A stretch of 64,000 nt of DNA, from NCBI GenBank assembly GCA_938023515.1, contig CALJDR010000052.1, positions 1-64,000 of the forward strand. The letters are read 5' to 3'. Made by a program: the position numbers and the translations under genes. Shown piece after piece: positions 24,145-32,153 of the stretch (its first letter is position 1; each line of letters opens with the position of its first letter). The notes beneath the pieces were generated by a model. The model was given only the letters and a program-made list of their open reading frames with translations. It searched no databases and had not been told where the DNA came from. The DNA is from an uncultured Flavobacteriales bacterium (GTDB lineage Bacteria; Bacteroidota; Bacteroidia; Flavobacteriales; UBA1820).

Positions 24145-24891
24145 TTATGGCTTGAAATTAATCCCGGCCTTACGTGCCTGGGAGTGCTGCAGGCAGCGAA
24201 TTATACTGTACATTTTTCCGTCTTTAATAAACCGGGCTCCGGTTTGCTTGAACCAGAACGAAACATTCTGCTCCACACAAAGGTCGTGCAGCGCCATCAC
24301 CCAGTTGAAATCACAGGGGCGAGCCTCGTGCCCCGATTCCCCGCCGGCAACGAGTTGTTCCGCCCATAAGCCGATTTGGTAGGCAGACAGATCGACGCGT
24401 TCCAGGAGCGGTTCGCAGATAATGATCTTGTGTTTTATCGGTGCGGCCTTGTAGAGAGGCAGCCGGTAATCCGCCCTGTCCTGGTTTTCGACCGTACAGC
24501 AAATGGTCACATTTTCATAGCCATCGTCCCAATCATCGGGCAGCGATTCATAAAACCGGTCGATCCGCTTGGTGATCATGAAAAACCGTAAATCGCTGCG
24601 CCGGCGTATCATTTCCCAGGCTTCCACCCGCCACGGATCGGCATCCTCTACAAAGAAATCGGAGGTAAAACAGGTGTAGACCATCGTACCCGGCGGTATC
24701 TTGTATTCCCCGTTCCGTTTTTTCCGGAGCGGCAGATCGAAGCTCTTGGTTTTGGTGATCACCTGACTGTCAACGCCCCGCCTGGAATCCCCCCGATACA
24801 CGTAGCAATGCTTGCACCCGGGACTCAGTTTATGACAACCGTGCCACAGGTTCCACATCATGGATTTTCGTTCGATCGCGTTAACGGCCAT
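24145..24891 (-). CDS. DUF5131 (phage Gp37/Gp68-like) protein
   Basis: 248 residues. The N-terminal WNLWHGCHKLSPGCKHCYVY carries a C-x6-C-x2-C cluster, and the family pattern continues with TKTKSFDLPLRKKR, CFTSDFFVEDADPWRVEAW, FFMITKRIDRF and SGHEARPCDFNWVMALHDLC. DUF5131 proteins are found in phages and bacteria, have a TIM-barrel-like outline and a cysteine cluster like radical-SAM enzymes, but no known reaction. Here the gene stands alone in chromosomal surroundings. Confidence 0.8.
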   Translation of the reverse strand: MAVNAIERKSMMWNLWHGCHKLSPGCKHCYVYRGDSRRGVDSQVITKTKSFDLPLRKKRNGEYKIPPGTMVYTCFTSDFFVEDADPWRVEAWEMIRRRSDLRFFMITKRIDRFYESLPDDWDDGYENVTICCTVENQDRADYRLPLYKAAPIKHKIIICEPLLERVDLSAYQIGLWAEQLVAGGESGHEARPCDFNWVMALHDLCVEQNVSFWFKQTGARFIKDGKMYSIIRCLQHSQARKAGINFKP

Positions 24892-25058
24892 TTATCGCAT
24901 TTTACCGGAGGATGACAAAGATACGAAAAGAGCGAATTCAAACCTGTCTGAAAAATAGTCAATAGCCGTCCTGTAATGGATAAACACAATGAAAAATCGG
25001 CAGAAAATGTTCCGGGAAAATGAATGAAAAGGAAAAAGCAGCCTTTTCCCGGAAAATA

Positions 25059-25090
25059 TTGTGTTAATGCCGCGGGGTTGTGTATATTTG
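25059..25090 (+). promoter_or_regulatory. Promoter of the two-gene carbohydrate-type operon
   Basis: TTG (25059-25061), 21 bp, TATATTTG (25083-25090). It supports the ATG at 25125 as the start of the next gene. Confidence 0.65.
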
Positions 25091-25124
25091 TTCAGATAGA
25101 AAATCTTCGGAATATCACAGGGTT

Positions 25125-26075
25125 ATGAGTAGGCGTATGTCATTTAAAAAAGCGTTTGGGAACATTCGGATGCTCTCGGTGATAATCATCGTTTTTGGTA
25201 TGGCAGTCTCTTGTCGGGAAAACCGCCTGGCCGCTCCGGACCCCATTACCGGGAAACGCCAGGGGGATAAGTACTACGTTACCAACGGGCAGGTGCGCCT
25301 GGGAGTGGACTTGGCGCGGGGCGGAAGCATCTTTTATTTCTCCGGTGCCGCCGGGCAGAACCTGCTGAACCATGCCGACGAAGGCCGTTTTATCCAACAA
25401 TCCTATTATGGCGAACCCGACGGCAGCAACTGGCATGGAAAGCCCTGGGTATGGAATCCTATCCAAGGTGGAGGAAGTAACGGCGAAAAGGCCCGCATCC
25501 TTTCTTTCGGAATAGAGAACGATACGCTGCGCATTGTTTCGGAGCCTGTGCATTGGGCTTCGGGCCAGCCGGTGACCGAAGCGGAAATGGAAGCCCGGAT
25601 CACGATGAAAGGCGATGTCGTTCATATCCGTTATACGCTGCGCAATACCGGGGAAGGGGCATCAGACCATCCGGCAGCCCATCAAGAACTCCCGGCCGTA
25701 TTTGTGGACTTTGACCTGCCTTATATGGTGTATTACGGCGGTGAAAAGCCTTGGACGGGGGATACGCTGACCCACGTAGTACCCGGTTGGCCGAACGAAG
25801 AACATACCCGCACGGAAGAATGGGGCGCTTATACCGACAGCACAGGCTGGGGGATAGGTGTTTATACGCCCGGAACGCCTCTGTGTACCGCTTACCGGTT
25901 TGCGGGGGACGGAGTGGGCGGCCCGGACGGGGGCGCCTGTTCCTATTTTTCCCCGGTGCGTATGTTCGCCGTACTCAAGGATATGACTTTCCGGTACGAT
26001 GTGTATCTGTCCGAAGGGAAGGTGGAGGATATGCGCGCGGCGTTCGATTCGATCCGCACGGAAAGTTCCCGATGA
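25125..26075 (+). CDS. Lipoprotein with sugar-binding-type beta domain, unknown
   Basis: 316 residues from the ATG at 25125, which lies 35 bp beyond the -7 box; the upstream reading to 25080 includes the promoter. The signal ends at a lipobox (VFGMAVSC). The body is beta-rich with many Trp, Tyr and Gly (QQSYYGEPDGSNWHGKPWVW, AVFVDFDLPYMVYYGGEKPW), which resembles galactose-mutarotase-like supersandwich domains of carbohydrate-active proteins. It is followed after 49 bp by a GHL10-type gene, so both probably act on one glycan. Substrate unknown. Confidence 0.65.
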   Translation: MSRRMSFKKAFGNIRMLSVIIIVFGMAVSCRENRLAAPDPITGKRQGDKYYVTNGQVRLGVDLARGGSIFYFSGAAGQNLLNHADEGRFIQQSYYGEPDGSNWHGKPWVWNPIQGGGSNGEKARILSFGIENDTLRIVSEPVHWASGQPVTEAEMEARITMKGDVVHIRYTLRNTGEGASDHPAAHQELPAVFVDFDLPYMVYYGGEKPWTGDTLTHVVPGWPNEEHTRTEEWGAYTDSTGWGIGVYTPGTPLCTAYRFAGDGVGGPDGGACSYFSPVRMFAVLKDMTFRYDVYLSEGKVEDMRAAFDSIRTESSR

Positions 26076-26124
26076 ATGCGCAGTATAAGCTTCTGACTAA
26101 AAAACCAATCAATACTCAACTACC

Positions 26125-27234
26125 ATGAAACACACCTTATCCATTATTCTGGCGGTGGTGTTGCTGGCGGGCGTTTCCGTCCCCGGCATCTGCAAAGACC
26201 GCAAAAAATCCGAACCCGGACAGAAGATCGCGCTCGGCGTCTGGGACGACGTGAACAAAAAAGCGACGGTCGAAGAGATCGTCGAGTGGATGAAGCCTTT
26301 CGACGAGGCCGGCATCAAGAACTATTACATGTGCGGCACCCCCGAGGAAACGGCCCGCTATATCGAAGCGGCTAAAAAGTACAAAGGAGCTAAAGTGCAT
26401 GCCTGGATGTTCTCAATGAACGCTCCGGGCGACAGTGTGGCCTATCAGCATCCCGAATGGTTCGACGTCAACAGACTGGGGTATAACAGCCTGGAGTACG
26501 ATCCCTATGTGAAGCATTACAAATGGCTCAGCCCCGCTTCCCCGGGTGCACGCCAGCATGTAAAGGACAAGGCGGCTTCGTTCGCGGCACTGGATGGGTT
26601 GGCTTCCGTGCATCTGGATTTTATCCGCTACAACGATGCAATACTGGGCCGCAAACTGCAGCGGGATAAATTCAAGTTCGAACAGGACGGTTACCGGGCC
26701 GAATACGATTTCGGATACCATCCGATAGCGATCGAACAGTTCAAGGAAATCTTCGGGTACTCCCCATTGGATCTCAAACAGCCCTGGCTCAGCCCGGAAT
26801 GGCTTCAGTTCCGCCTGAACGAGATATCCTCGCTGGTCAACGAGATCGTTGCCGAGACCCACGCCAAAGGGAAAGAAGTATCGGCTGCCGTATTCCCCTA
26901 TCCTACCCGCGCCCGGATGACGGTTTACCAGGACTGGCCAGCCTGGGATATAGATATTGTCTGCCCGATGAATTACAATTCCTTCTATCTCGAAGGAGTG
27001 GACTGGATCGGATTCAGTGTAGAGAACGGAATTCGCGAGACACAGGGCAAAAACATGTACGTATCCGGTCTGTTCGTGCCCGACCTGACCAAGGACGAGC
27101 TGTACCGTGCGGCCAAACTCTCGATCGAAAAAGGAGCCAAAGGGGTGAATTATTTCAATGCCCGCTCGCTCCTCCGCGGAGATAAGCTGGAAGCTGTAAA
27201 ACGGATCAACCAGGAATATAATCTGGCGAAATAA
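26125..27234 (+). CDS. Secreted GHL10/YngK-like glycoside hydrolase-like protein
   Basis: 369 residues with a signal peptide (residues 1-~23, MKHTLSIILAVVLLAGVSVP). The rest looks like a TIM barrel: ASVHLDFIRYNDA near residue 160 is the hallmark of the GHL10 family (usual form HLDYIRYP), followed by KEVSAAVFPYPTRARMTVYQ, DIVCPMNYNSFYLEG and GVNYFNARSL. The catalytic acid is probably D or E in these strand ends, but activity is not proven for the family. Co-transcribed with the beta-domain lipoprotein upstream; terminator at 27253-27281. Confidence 0.75.
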   Translation: MKHTLSIILAVVLLAGVSVPGICKDRKKSEPGQKIALGVWDDVNKKATVEEIVEWMKPFDEAGIKNYYMCGTPEETARYIEAAKKYKGAKVHAWMFSMNAPGDSVAYQHPEWFDVNRLGYNSLEYDPYVKHYKWLSPASPGARQHVKDKAASFAALDGLASVHLDFIRYNDAILGRKLQRDKFKFEQDGYRAEYDFGYHPIAIEQFKEIFGYSPLDLKQPWLSPEWLQFRLNEISSLVNEIVAETHAKGKEVSAAVFPYPTRARMTVYQDWPAWDIDIVCPMNYNSFYLEGVDWIGFSVENGIRETQGKNMYVSGLFVPDLTKDELYRAAKLSIEKGAKGVNYFNARSLLRGDKLEAVKRINQEYNLAK

Positions 27235-27252
27235 AATCCCTCTATTTTACCG

Positions 27253-27281
27253 ATCCCGCAGGAAATCCTGCGGGATTTTTT
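27253..27281 (+). terminator. Terminator of the carbohydrate-type operon
   Basis: ATCCCGCAGG (27253-27262) pairs with CCTGCGGGAT (27267-27276), then T. Confidence 0.85.
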
Positions 27282-27369
27282 ATGACCCACCTATAAAAAA
27301 GTATTATTTTATTTGTTAATTAAAGATTAAATTCTTTAATTAGCCAGACTAACAAATACTTATAACATC

Positions 27370-27879
27370 ATGAAGAAATTGCTTTTCTTGCCATTGGCGG
27401 CTATGCTGTGCTTTGGCTGCTCTAAATCCGGATCGGAAGGGGATTTAACCCTGCAAAAAACGAACACAGCCCAAACGGACGTAATAGCCATCTCCAATAT
27501 GATTGACCGTACTACGTTGTACAGTGATTCATACGTCGATTATACGGATGCAAACGGACGGATTCAAACAGTTTGCCTCAATGATGGTTTGTCGCCGGAT
27601 ATTGAAATTCTGTCGGGATCATCTATAACATTTCGCTTGGTTCTTTGGCAGCTTAATGAAGGAAAATTGTATTGCGCGATCAGAAATGAAACTTATGTAG
27701 ATGATGAATGCAATTTGGGGAGCGGCGGCGTATATGAAAACCTGACGACTTTTTCCCAGATCAGGAAAGAGGTCGTGATAAAAAAACCGTGGGGACAAAT
27801 CAGTATCTGGGCCAGTATGGAGGATTTTTCGGAAGGTGCATTGGATTCGGGAGCGTATTGCAGATGTCCGAATGATTAA
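27370..27879 (+). CDS. Small lipoprotein of the EYxDxxG family (copy B)
   Basis: 169 residues. Signal MKKLLFLPLAAMLCFGC ends at cysteine 17. The mature part includes SYVDYTDANGRIQTVCL and KLYCAIRNETYVDD, the two motifs shared with the paralogs at 15818 (C-terminus), 23503 and 28001. Two extra cysteines in the C-terminal GAYCRCPND may form disulfides. Function unknown. A decayed paralog follows only ~120 bp downstream, so the two arose by tandem duplication. Confidence 0.7.
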   Translation: MKKLLFLPLAAMLCFGCSKSGSEGDLTLQKTNTAQTDVIAISNMIDRTTLYSDSYVDYTDANGRIQTVCLNDGLSPDIEILSGSSITFRLVLWQLNEGKLYCAIRNETYVDDECNLGSGGVYENLTTFSQIRKEVVIKKPWGQISIWASMEDFSEGALDSGAYCRCPND

Positions 27880-27901
27880 CCGGAATAATTGATTATGTTT
27901 C

Positions 27902-27932
27902 TGCTGCCGGGGAATACCCGGCAGCATTTTTT
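27902..27932 (+). terminator. Terminator
   Basis: TGCTGCCGGG (27902-27911) pairs with CCCGGCAGCA (27917-27926), then six T. Confidence 0.85.
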
Positions 27933-28000
27933 AATGCCTTCTAAAAAATCATTACTATTTTATTTATTATTCATAGGTTTATTCTGTAATTAGCGAGGTC

Positions 28001-28394
28001 GGAAAACTGCTTTTATTGCCATTGATAGCATTACTATGCTTCGGCTGTTCGAAAGATGCCTCCTGGCAGACAAATCCAACACGGTCGATATGACCGAATT
28101 AAAAGACCCCGGGAATGAACACATAATCCCATATGGTTCAATTATAGGGTAGATGCTTGGGACTTTACAAACGATTCCTACATCGAATATACGGACGAAT
28201 ACGGAAACCTACAATCCGTTCCCTGGACGACTACGATCGAAGCGAATCTGAAACCAGGGACAACCGCCTCTTTGCATATCGATATAAAACATCTCAATGG
28301 CCGCCGCAACAAGGTCTATTGCGCTGTAAGGACATTCTGGGATGAAAATGCGGATAATGTGCGTCCGGAAGGAGGGTATTGCGATTCAAATTAA
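28001..28394 (+). pseudogene. Decayed small lipoprotein of the EYxDxxG family (copy C)
   Basis: Without an ATG, the reading from 28001 gives GKLLLLPLIALLCFGCSKDA, a signal peptide matching copies A and B. A stop follows after ~30 codons; a frameshift near 28085 and another near 28145 recover the rest, which reads NDSYIEYTDEYGNLQSVPW and NKVYCAVRTFWDENAD and ends normally at 28394. So start codon, frame and stop are all damaged, yet the family motifs remain. It is a recent loss next to intact copy B. Confidence 0.75.
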
Positions 28395-28401
28395 GTAAAT
28401 G

Positions 28402-28441
28402 AAAAAACCTCCCCGCTGGATTTCAGCCGGGGAGGTTTTTT
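28402..28441. terminator. Bidirectional terminator
   Basis: AAAAAACCTCCCC (28402-28414) pairs with GGGGAGGTTTTTT (28429-28441). Lies between the pseudogene and the convergent nucleotidyltransferase. Confidence 0.85.
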
Positions 28442-28461
28442 ATAATTAGAGAACGTAAATA

Positions 28462-29367
28462 TTACCACAAAGGAGTTGGGTAAATCCCGTTTTCCACCAT
28501 CTTTGCAATGGCATTTATCACCCCGGGACGATCTTCGGGGTAGGTAACTCCATACCATTGCTCTTCGGTTTTGAGAACTTTTACCCGGGAATGCCCTTTC
28601 TGTACCAGGTCGTTGAGCACAGTCGGGAGATAAAATTCTTTTTTCAGTTCCTGGCTGCTCTCCGCCAGGAATTCACGCAGTCCTTTATCAAAACAGCCCA
28701 CGGCCGCCGAAGTGAAGCCCATCATGTTCATGGATACCACTTCATGGCCCGTAAGGGGATATTCGATGTCGTTTTCCAGATAAACGACCCCATTGGGCGT
28801 GCTGTATATTTTTGTGCGTTCCGTGATGCTGCACAGGGTATGGTGCTGGCAGTCGATCTCGCACACCCCCCGGGATACGGTGCCGTTTTCCGACAAGGTG
28901 TTCGTTAGCTTGTAACCTACCATCATTTGTTCGCCAAGGCTGCTGTCGTCCAGGGTCGACAAGTAATCGGCCATCAGCCGGAAAGAGGAAGGCCCGTAAA
29001 AATCGTCGGCATTTATCACGGCGAAGGGCTCGGTCAGCTCTTTAGAGGCGCACCATACCGCGTGTCCGGTGCCCAGCGGTTTTTTACGTTCTGGATTTAG
29101 AGTAAAGCCTTCGGGGATGTTCTCCAAACCCTGATAGACCAGGCGGACATCGATGCGACTTTTGTACTTGTCGGAGATGCGCTCCCGGAAATCATCGGCA
29201 AAGTCTTTCCGGATGACAAAGACCACCTTGCCGAATCCGGCACGTACGGCATCGAATACCGAATAATCGATGATGGTCTCTCCGGAAGGCCCGAAGCCTT
29301 CCATCTGCTTGAGACCGCCGTAGCGGCTTCCCAAACCGGCAGCCAAAACTAATAACGTGGGTTTCAT
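28462..29367 (-). CDS. Sugar nucleotidyltransferase family protein
   Basis: 301 residues. The N-terminal LVLAAGLGSRYGGLKQMEGF is the nucleotide-binding loop of NTP transferases (usual G-x-G-x-R/S...K), PFAVINADDFYGPSSF holds the metal-binding Asp, and the C-terminus has EQWYGVTYPEDRPGVINAI. Family members activate sugar phosphates or phosphocholine with an NTP. The exact sugar is not evident. Only 15 bp from the next gene upstream (propeller lipoprotein), so they may be one operon. Confidence 0.8.
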   Translation of the reverse strand: MKPTLLVLAAGLGSRYGGLKQMEGFGPSGETIIDYSVFDAVRAGFGKVVFVIRKDFADDFRERISDKYKSRIDVRLVYQGLENIPEGFTLNPERKKPLGTGHAVWCASKELTEPFAVINADDFYGPSSFRLMADYLSTLDDSSLGEQMMVGYKLTNTLSENGTVSRGVCEIDCQHHTLCSITERTKIYSTPNGVVYLENDIEYPLTGHEVVSMNMMGFTSAAVGCFDKGLREFLAESSQELKKEFYLPTVLNDLVQKGHSRVKVLKTEEQWYGVTYPEDRPGVINAIAKMVENGIYPTPLW

Positions 29368-29382
29368 TTCGTCGATATCAAT

Positions 29383-30441
29383 TTATATTTTATAGTCGTA
29401 TGCAAATACCTGCTCGAAATCCTGCGACGAATCATAGCAGAATATCCTGCCGTGAGGTTCGTCTACCAAAAAACGGCTGAAAGCGCGGCCCAGGTCGAAT
29501 TTTTTGACCGGGTTACCCTCCCAATCGTACACCTCCACATAGCTTTTCAGGAGTTTCCGTCCGTCCTTTTCTTTGCGGTAGTCCCCGCTCAGAACGTATA
29601 TATAGTTTTCTGTTCCCTGTATGCCGTAATAAGCTTCGCCCCTTTGTGTATTCTCCAGATCCATGGCGTTGATCTGCTCCGAAGTGCTGGGGTCGCCAAA
29701 AGACTGCTTGAGCGTAATCTTTCCCTCGGGGGAGATATCGTATACGTCCGTGCGGCGCACATCACCGTATAGCATCACCAGGCGGCCGTTATTGTAAACG
29801 AACTGGGGATCGTTGTAATACCGTCCGGAAACCCTAAAGCCTCCGTTTTCAAAATGGGAGACTTTCAAGCTCTTAAAATAGGTAAGAGGGACAAGGGAGT
29901 CGATCGTAGGATTGTCGCCGGTTGTTGCGATAGTCCGGTATTGTCCCTTGAAAAATTCTCCGGAAAAATCGGCAGTCGTTTGAAAAGCAATACTATCGTT
30001 GACGTAAAAGAGAATATTATACAATTTACCCCTCTGTTTTCCGGTTTTTTGTGCGTTTTGATCGCCGATATGATAGCCATATTGGGTTCCCTTAGCCATA
30101 TCTTCCAGGTAAAGCGGTGAGGAGGCAACATCCTGTGTCCTTAGGTAGGGATAGGAAAAATCGTCAGGCCCTTCGCCTTTGGCACCGAAAGAGTAAAGGT
30201 ACTTAAAATCGGGCAGGCGGTACACGAAAAAAGCACTGTCGGTCTTTTGGGAAAGAATGAGCGCTTTATCTCCTGCAATACGCCATATCTGCGGGGCAAG
30301 TATTTCGTTAACGGCAATGCTGTCCGGCGCGTCGAGGCCTGCCGGAAGGGCAAATGTATCCTTTGCGGTTTTATCGGCCCCGCAGGCGGTAAAAATGGCC
30401 GTTATGCAAAGGAGCGGGAAAAGTAGCGCGATTTTTTTCAT
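29383..30441 (-). CDS. BF3164-type six-bladed beta-propeller lipoprotein (copy 2)
   Basis: 352 residues. The lipoprotein signal ends at MKKIALLFPLLCITAIFTAC. The family pattern GDKALILSQKTDSAFFVYRL, FKYLYSFGAKGEGPDDFSYP is followed by further blades and ends with EVYDWEGNPVKKFDLGRAFS and GRIFCYDSSQDFEQVFAYDY. Same architecture as the genes at 17262 and 46796. Function unknown; probably periplasmic or surface-exposed. Followed after 15 bp by a nucleotidyltransferase. Confidence 0.8.
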   Translation of the reverse strand: MKKIALLFPLLCITAIFTACGADKTAKDTFALPAGLDAPDSIAVNEILAPQIWRIAGDKALILSQKTDSAFFVYRLPDFKYLYSFGAKGEGPDDFSYPYLRTQDVASSPLYLEDMAKGTQYGYHIGDQNAQKTGKQRGKLYNILFYVNDSIAFQTTADFSGEFFKGQYRTIATTGDNPTIDSLVPLTYFKSLKVSHFENGGFRVSGRYYNDPQFVYNNGRLVMLYGDVRRTDVYDISPEGKITLKQSFGDPSTSEQINAMDLENTQRGEAYYGIQGTENYIYVLSGDYRKEKDGRKLLKSYVEVYDWEGNPVKKFDLGRAFSRFLVDEPHGRIFCYDSSQDFEQVFAYDYKI

Positions 30442-30460
30442 CGGATATGTAGTTGTGAGA

Positions 30461-30796
30461 TCAATTCTTCCGTTTTTTGGCGTGTTTGCTCCGCACCAGA
30501 TCGTAAGAATCCTTGATCCATGCCCGAAGGAGTTCGCCCCGGACTTTCGGCGCGTCGATCCCGTTCCAGTGTTTTTTGTTGAAATGATAGGCGGGAGTTA
30601 CCTCTTCGTACTGCTCGCGCAGTTCCACAGCTTTGTCGGGGTCGCATTTGACAGCCATCCAGGAGGATTCTATGTCTACCAAAGCGAACATACGGCCGTC
30701 AGTCTTAAAGACGATGTATTCCTCCCCGAAAGGCGTGCACTCCTCCACTTCGGGCCCCAGGGAGAGGCTGTATTCCCGGATTTCCAGCGTATCCAT
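30461..30796 (-). CDS. MmcQ/YjbR (DUF419) family protein
   Basis: 111 residues. The family motif is clear: WMAVKCDPDKAVELREQYEE then TPAYHFNKKHWNGID. These small proteins have a CyaY-like or DNA-binding fold and no settled function. Lies between the propeller gene (19 bp) and the CBM9-like gene (6 bp), leftward. Confidence 0.85.
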   Translation of the reverse strand: MDTLEIREYSLSLGPEVEECTPFGEEYIVFKTDGRMFALVDIESSWMAVKCDPDKAVELREQYEEVTPAYHFNKKHWNGIDAPKVRGELLRAWIKDSYDLVRSKHAKKRKN

Positions 30797-30802
30797 AGCC
30801 GG

Positions 30803-31444
30803 TTATTGCAGAGTGACTTTCCCGAAATATTTCGGCTGGTGGAAACTCGGCTTTTCGGTGTGGATCGGCGCCCAGGTGAGGTAATGCTTTTGTACGGTGT
30901 TATCCCCGCATTTGTAGAAATTGGCGGTAAATTCGCGGCCGCTTTTCAGGAATCCTTCCGGCAGGCATTCGGCCGGGATAAATACGGTAAGTTCCCATTT
31001 CCCGCCATTCTTGTCATCGATCAGCGTACGTTCGGGCAGGGAAGTCTTTATGATGATCTTTTCAAGGTCCTTGTCGTCGAATACGGTCTTTTGTCCTTCG
31101 GCGTTCTTAAAGTGCCACAGGCGGGAGCCGGTGCAGCTCATTTCAAGGTTGAAATAGCTGCTGTCGGACGTAGGGGAATAGAAGAATTCCACGCAACTGT
31201 CCTGATAGGCCGGGGCGTAAAGCGTGGTATGGGAGGAGAGGATATGTTGCTCTTCCACCTGGAAATGGATCAGCAGCCCGTCCGTGTTCCATCCGGCCTG
31301 GAAAGTAACAGTGGGCTTGTAGTCGAACTGTTCCCAGTTGACGATGTTTATAGATTGTACGGGAGCGTTTGCCTTGAGTTCGGCGGTAGCTGCAGGCATA
31401 TTCAACAGGGAAGATGCCAACTGAATGAAGATCATTTCCATCAT
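30803..31444 (-). CDS. CBM9-like domain protein
   Basis: 213 residues from the ATG at 31444 (MMEMIFIQLASSLL...); a longer reading to 31603 runs into the tRNA promoter region and looks non-coding. The domain has the pattern of family-9 carbohydrate-binding-like modules: VTFQAGWNTDGLLIHFQVEE, QDSCVEFFYSPTSDSSYFNL, and later LTVFIPAECLPEGF then HYLTWAPIHTEKPSFHQPKY. No signal peptide is evident, so it may be cytoplasmic. Ligand unknown. Confidence 0.7.
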   Translation of the reverse strand: MMEMIFIQLASSLLNMPAATAELKANAPVQSINIVNWEQFDYKPTVTFQAGWNTDGLLIHFQVEEQHILSSHTTLYAPAYQDSCVEFFYSPTSDSSYFNLEMSCTGSRLWHFKNAEGQKTVFDDKDLEKIIIKTSLPERTLIDDKNGGKWELTVFIPAECLPEGFLKSGREFTANFYKCGDNTVQKHYLTWAPIHTEKPSFHQPKYFGKVTLQ

Positions 31445-31555
31445 AAAATCGTGTTTTTTAGCTCCACAAAAATAGGATATTTTCCGGACACCCGTTCTTT
31501 TAAACAGCGCTTTTTGGGGAAAACCCCGGGTACGGGCACATTTTTGAATTTTTGT

Positions 31556-31586
31556 TTTGCCAAATGGGAAAATGAGCCTATATTTG
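31556..31586 (+). promoter_or_regulatory. Promoter of the tRNA cluster
   Basis: TTTG (31556-31559), 19 bp, TATATTTG (31579-31586), an exact Bacteroidota consensus, 63 bp upstream of tRNA-Ser. Confidence 0.8.
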
Positions 31587-31649
31587 CACTCGCATAAAAG
31601 CACAGAACAAGCCCTTAGGCAAATTTCATAGGTGTTCTTTAAAAAAAAA

Positions 31650-31739
31650 GGTGAGATGGGTGAGTGGCTGAAACCAGCAGTTTGCTAAACTGCCGTGCGG
31701 GTAACCGTACCGGGGGTTCGAATCCCCCTCTCACCGCCA
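31650..31739 (+). tRNA. tRNA-Ser (GCT)
   Basis: Acceptor GGTGAGA (31650-31656) pairs with TCTCACC (31729-31735), discriminator G and encoded CCA follow. The anticodon stem CAGT/ACTG encloses GCT. A long variable arm is present, as required for serine tRNAs. Confidence 0.97.
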
Positions 31740-31748
31740 TAAGGGCCT

Positions 31749-31823
31749 CGGGGTGTAGCGTAGTCCGGTCATCGCGCCTGCTTTGGGAGCAGGAGGTCAC
31801 AGGTTCGAATCCTGTTACCCCGA
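31749..31823 (+). tRNA. tRNA-Pro (TGG)
   Basis: Acceptor CGGGGTG (31749-31755) pairs with TACCCCG (31816-31822), discriminator A; CCA not encoded. Anticodon stem CCTGC/GCAGG with loop TTTGGGA gives TGG. Confidence 0.97.
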
Positions 31824-31834
31824 CTAAGAGATGG

Positions 31835-31861
31835 AAGCCGCAGGAGTTCAGCGGCTTTTTT
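31835..31861 (+). terminator. Terminator-like hairpin inside the tRNA cluster
   Basis: AAGCCGC (31835-31841) pairs with GCGGCTT (31851-31857), then T to 31861. It lies 7 bp before tRNA-Arg, so either that tRNA is read through or a promoter overlaps here. Confidence 0.65.
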
Positions 31862-31867
31862 CATCCG

Positions 31868-31941
31868 GGTCGAGTAGCTCAGCTGGATAGAGCAGCTGAT
31901 TTCTAATCAGCCGGTCGTGGGTTCGAACCCCGCCTCGATCA
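31868..31941 (+). tRNA. tRNA-Arg (TCT)
   Basis: Acceptor GGTCGAG (31868-31874) pairs with CTCGATC (31934-31940), discriminator A; CCA not encoded. Anticodon stem GCTGA/TCAGC with loop TTTCTAA gives TCT. Confidence 0.96.
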
Positions 31942-31974
31942 CAAAAATTTAAATTGCGGCCATGCATTAACTAT

Positions 31975-32006
31975 AAGCCTTTGAATACTGTTTCAAAGGC
32001 TTTTTT
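31975..32006 (+). terminator. Terminator of the tRNA cluster
   Basis: AAGCCTTTGAA (31975-31985) pairs with TTCAAAGGCTT (31992-32002), followed by T. Confidence 0.8.
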
Positions 32007-32042
32007 ATTCCAATAGCGTTAAAAATCACGGCCGTTTCGGGA

Positions 32043-32126
32043 GCTTTCGCTATATTTGGATAATATAGGATGCGCCTCGGCTATTCTCAAACAAGTTTGA
32101 ATAGCGCTCGGCTTTCGCTATATTTG
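32043..32126 (+). promoter_or_regulatory. Tandem promoter elements of the acetyltransferase operon
   Basis: GCTTTCGCTATATTTG occurs twice (32043-32058 and 32111-32126). The second copy has TTTG at 32096-32099, 19 bp upstream of its TATATTTG, giving a consensus promoter. A near-palindrome GCTATTC...GAATAGC (32080-32105) with core TCAAACAAGTTTGA (32087-32100) overlaps the TTTG box and could be an operator. Confidence 0.6.
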
Positions 32127-32153
32127 AAAATATAACCCAACCTTTCAAACGCC

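Noticed and set aside
30257..31597. 446-codon open frame on the plus strand opposite the propeller, MmcQ and CBM9 genes
   Set aside because: Antisense to three genes with good family motifs; no coherent domain.
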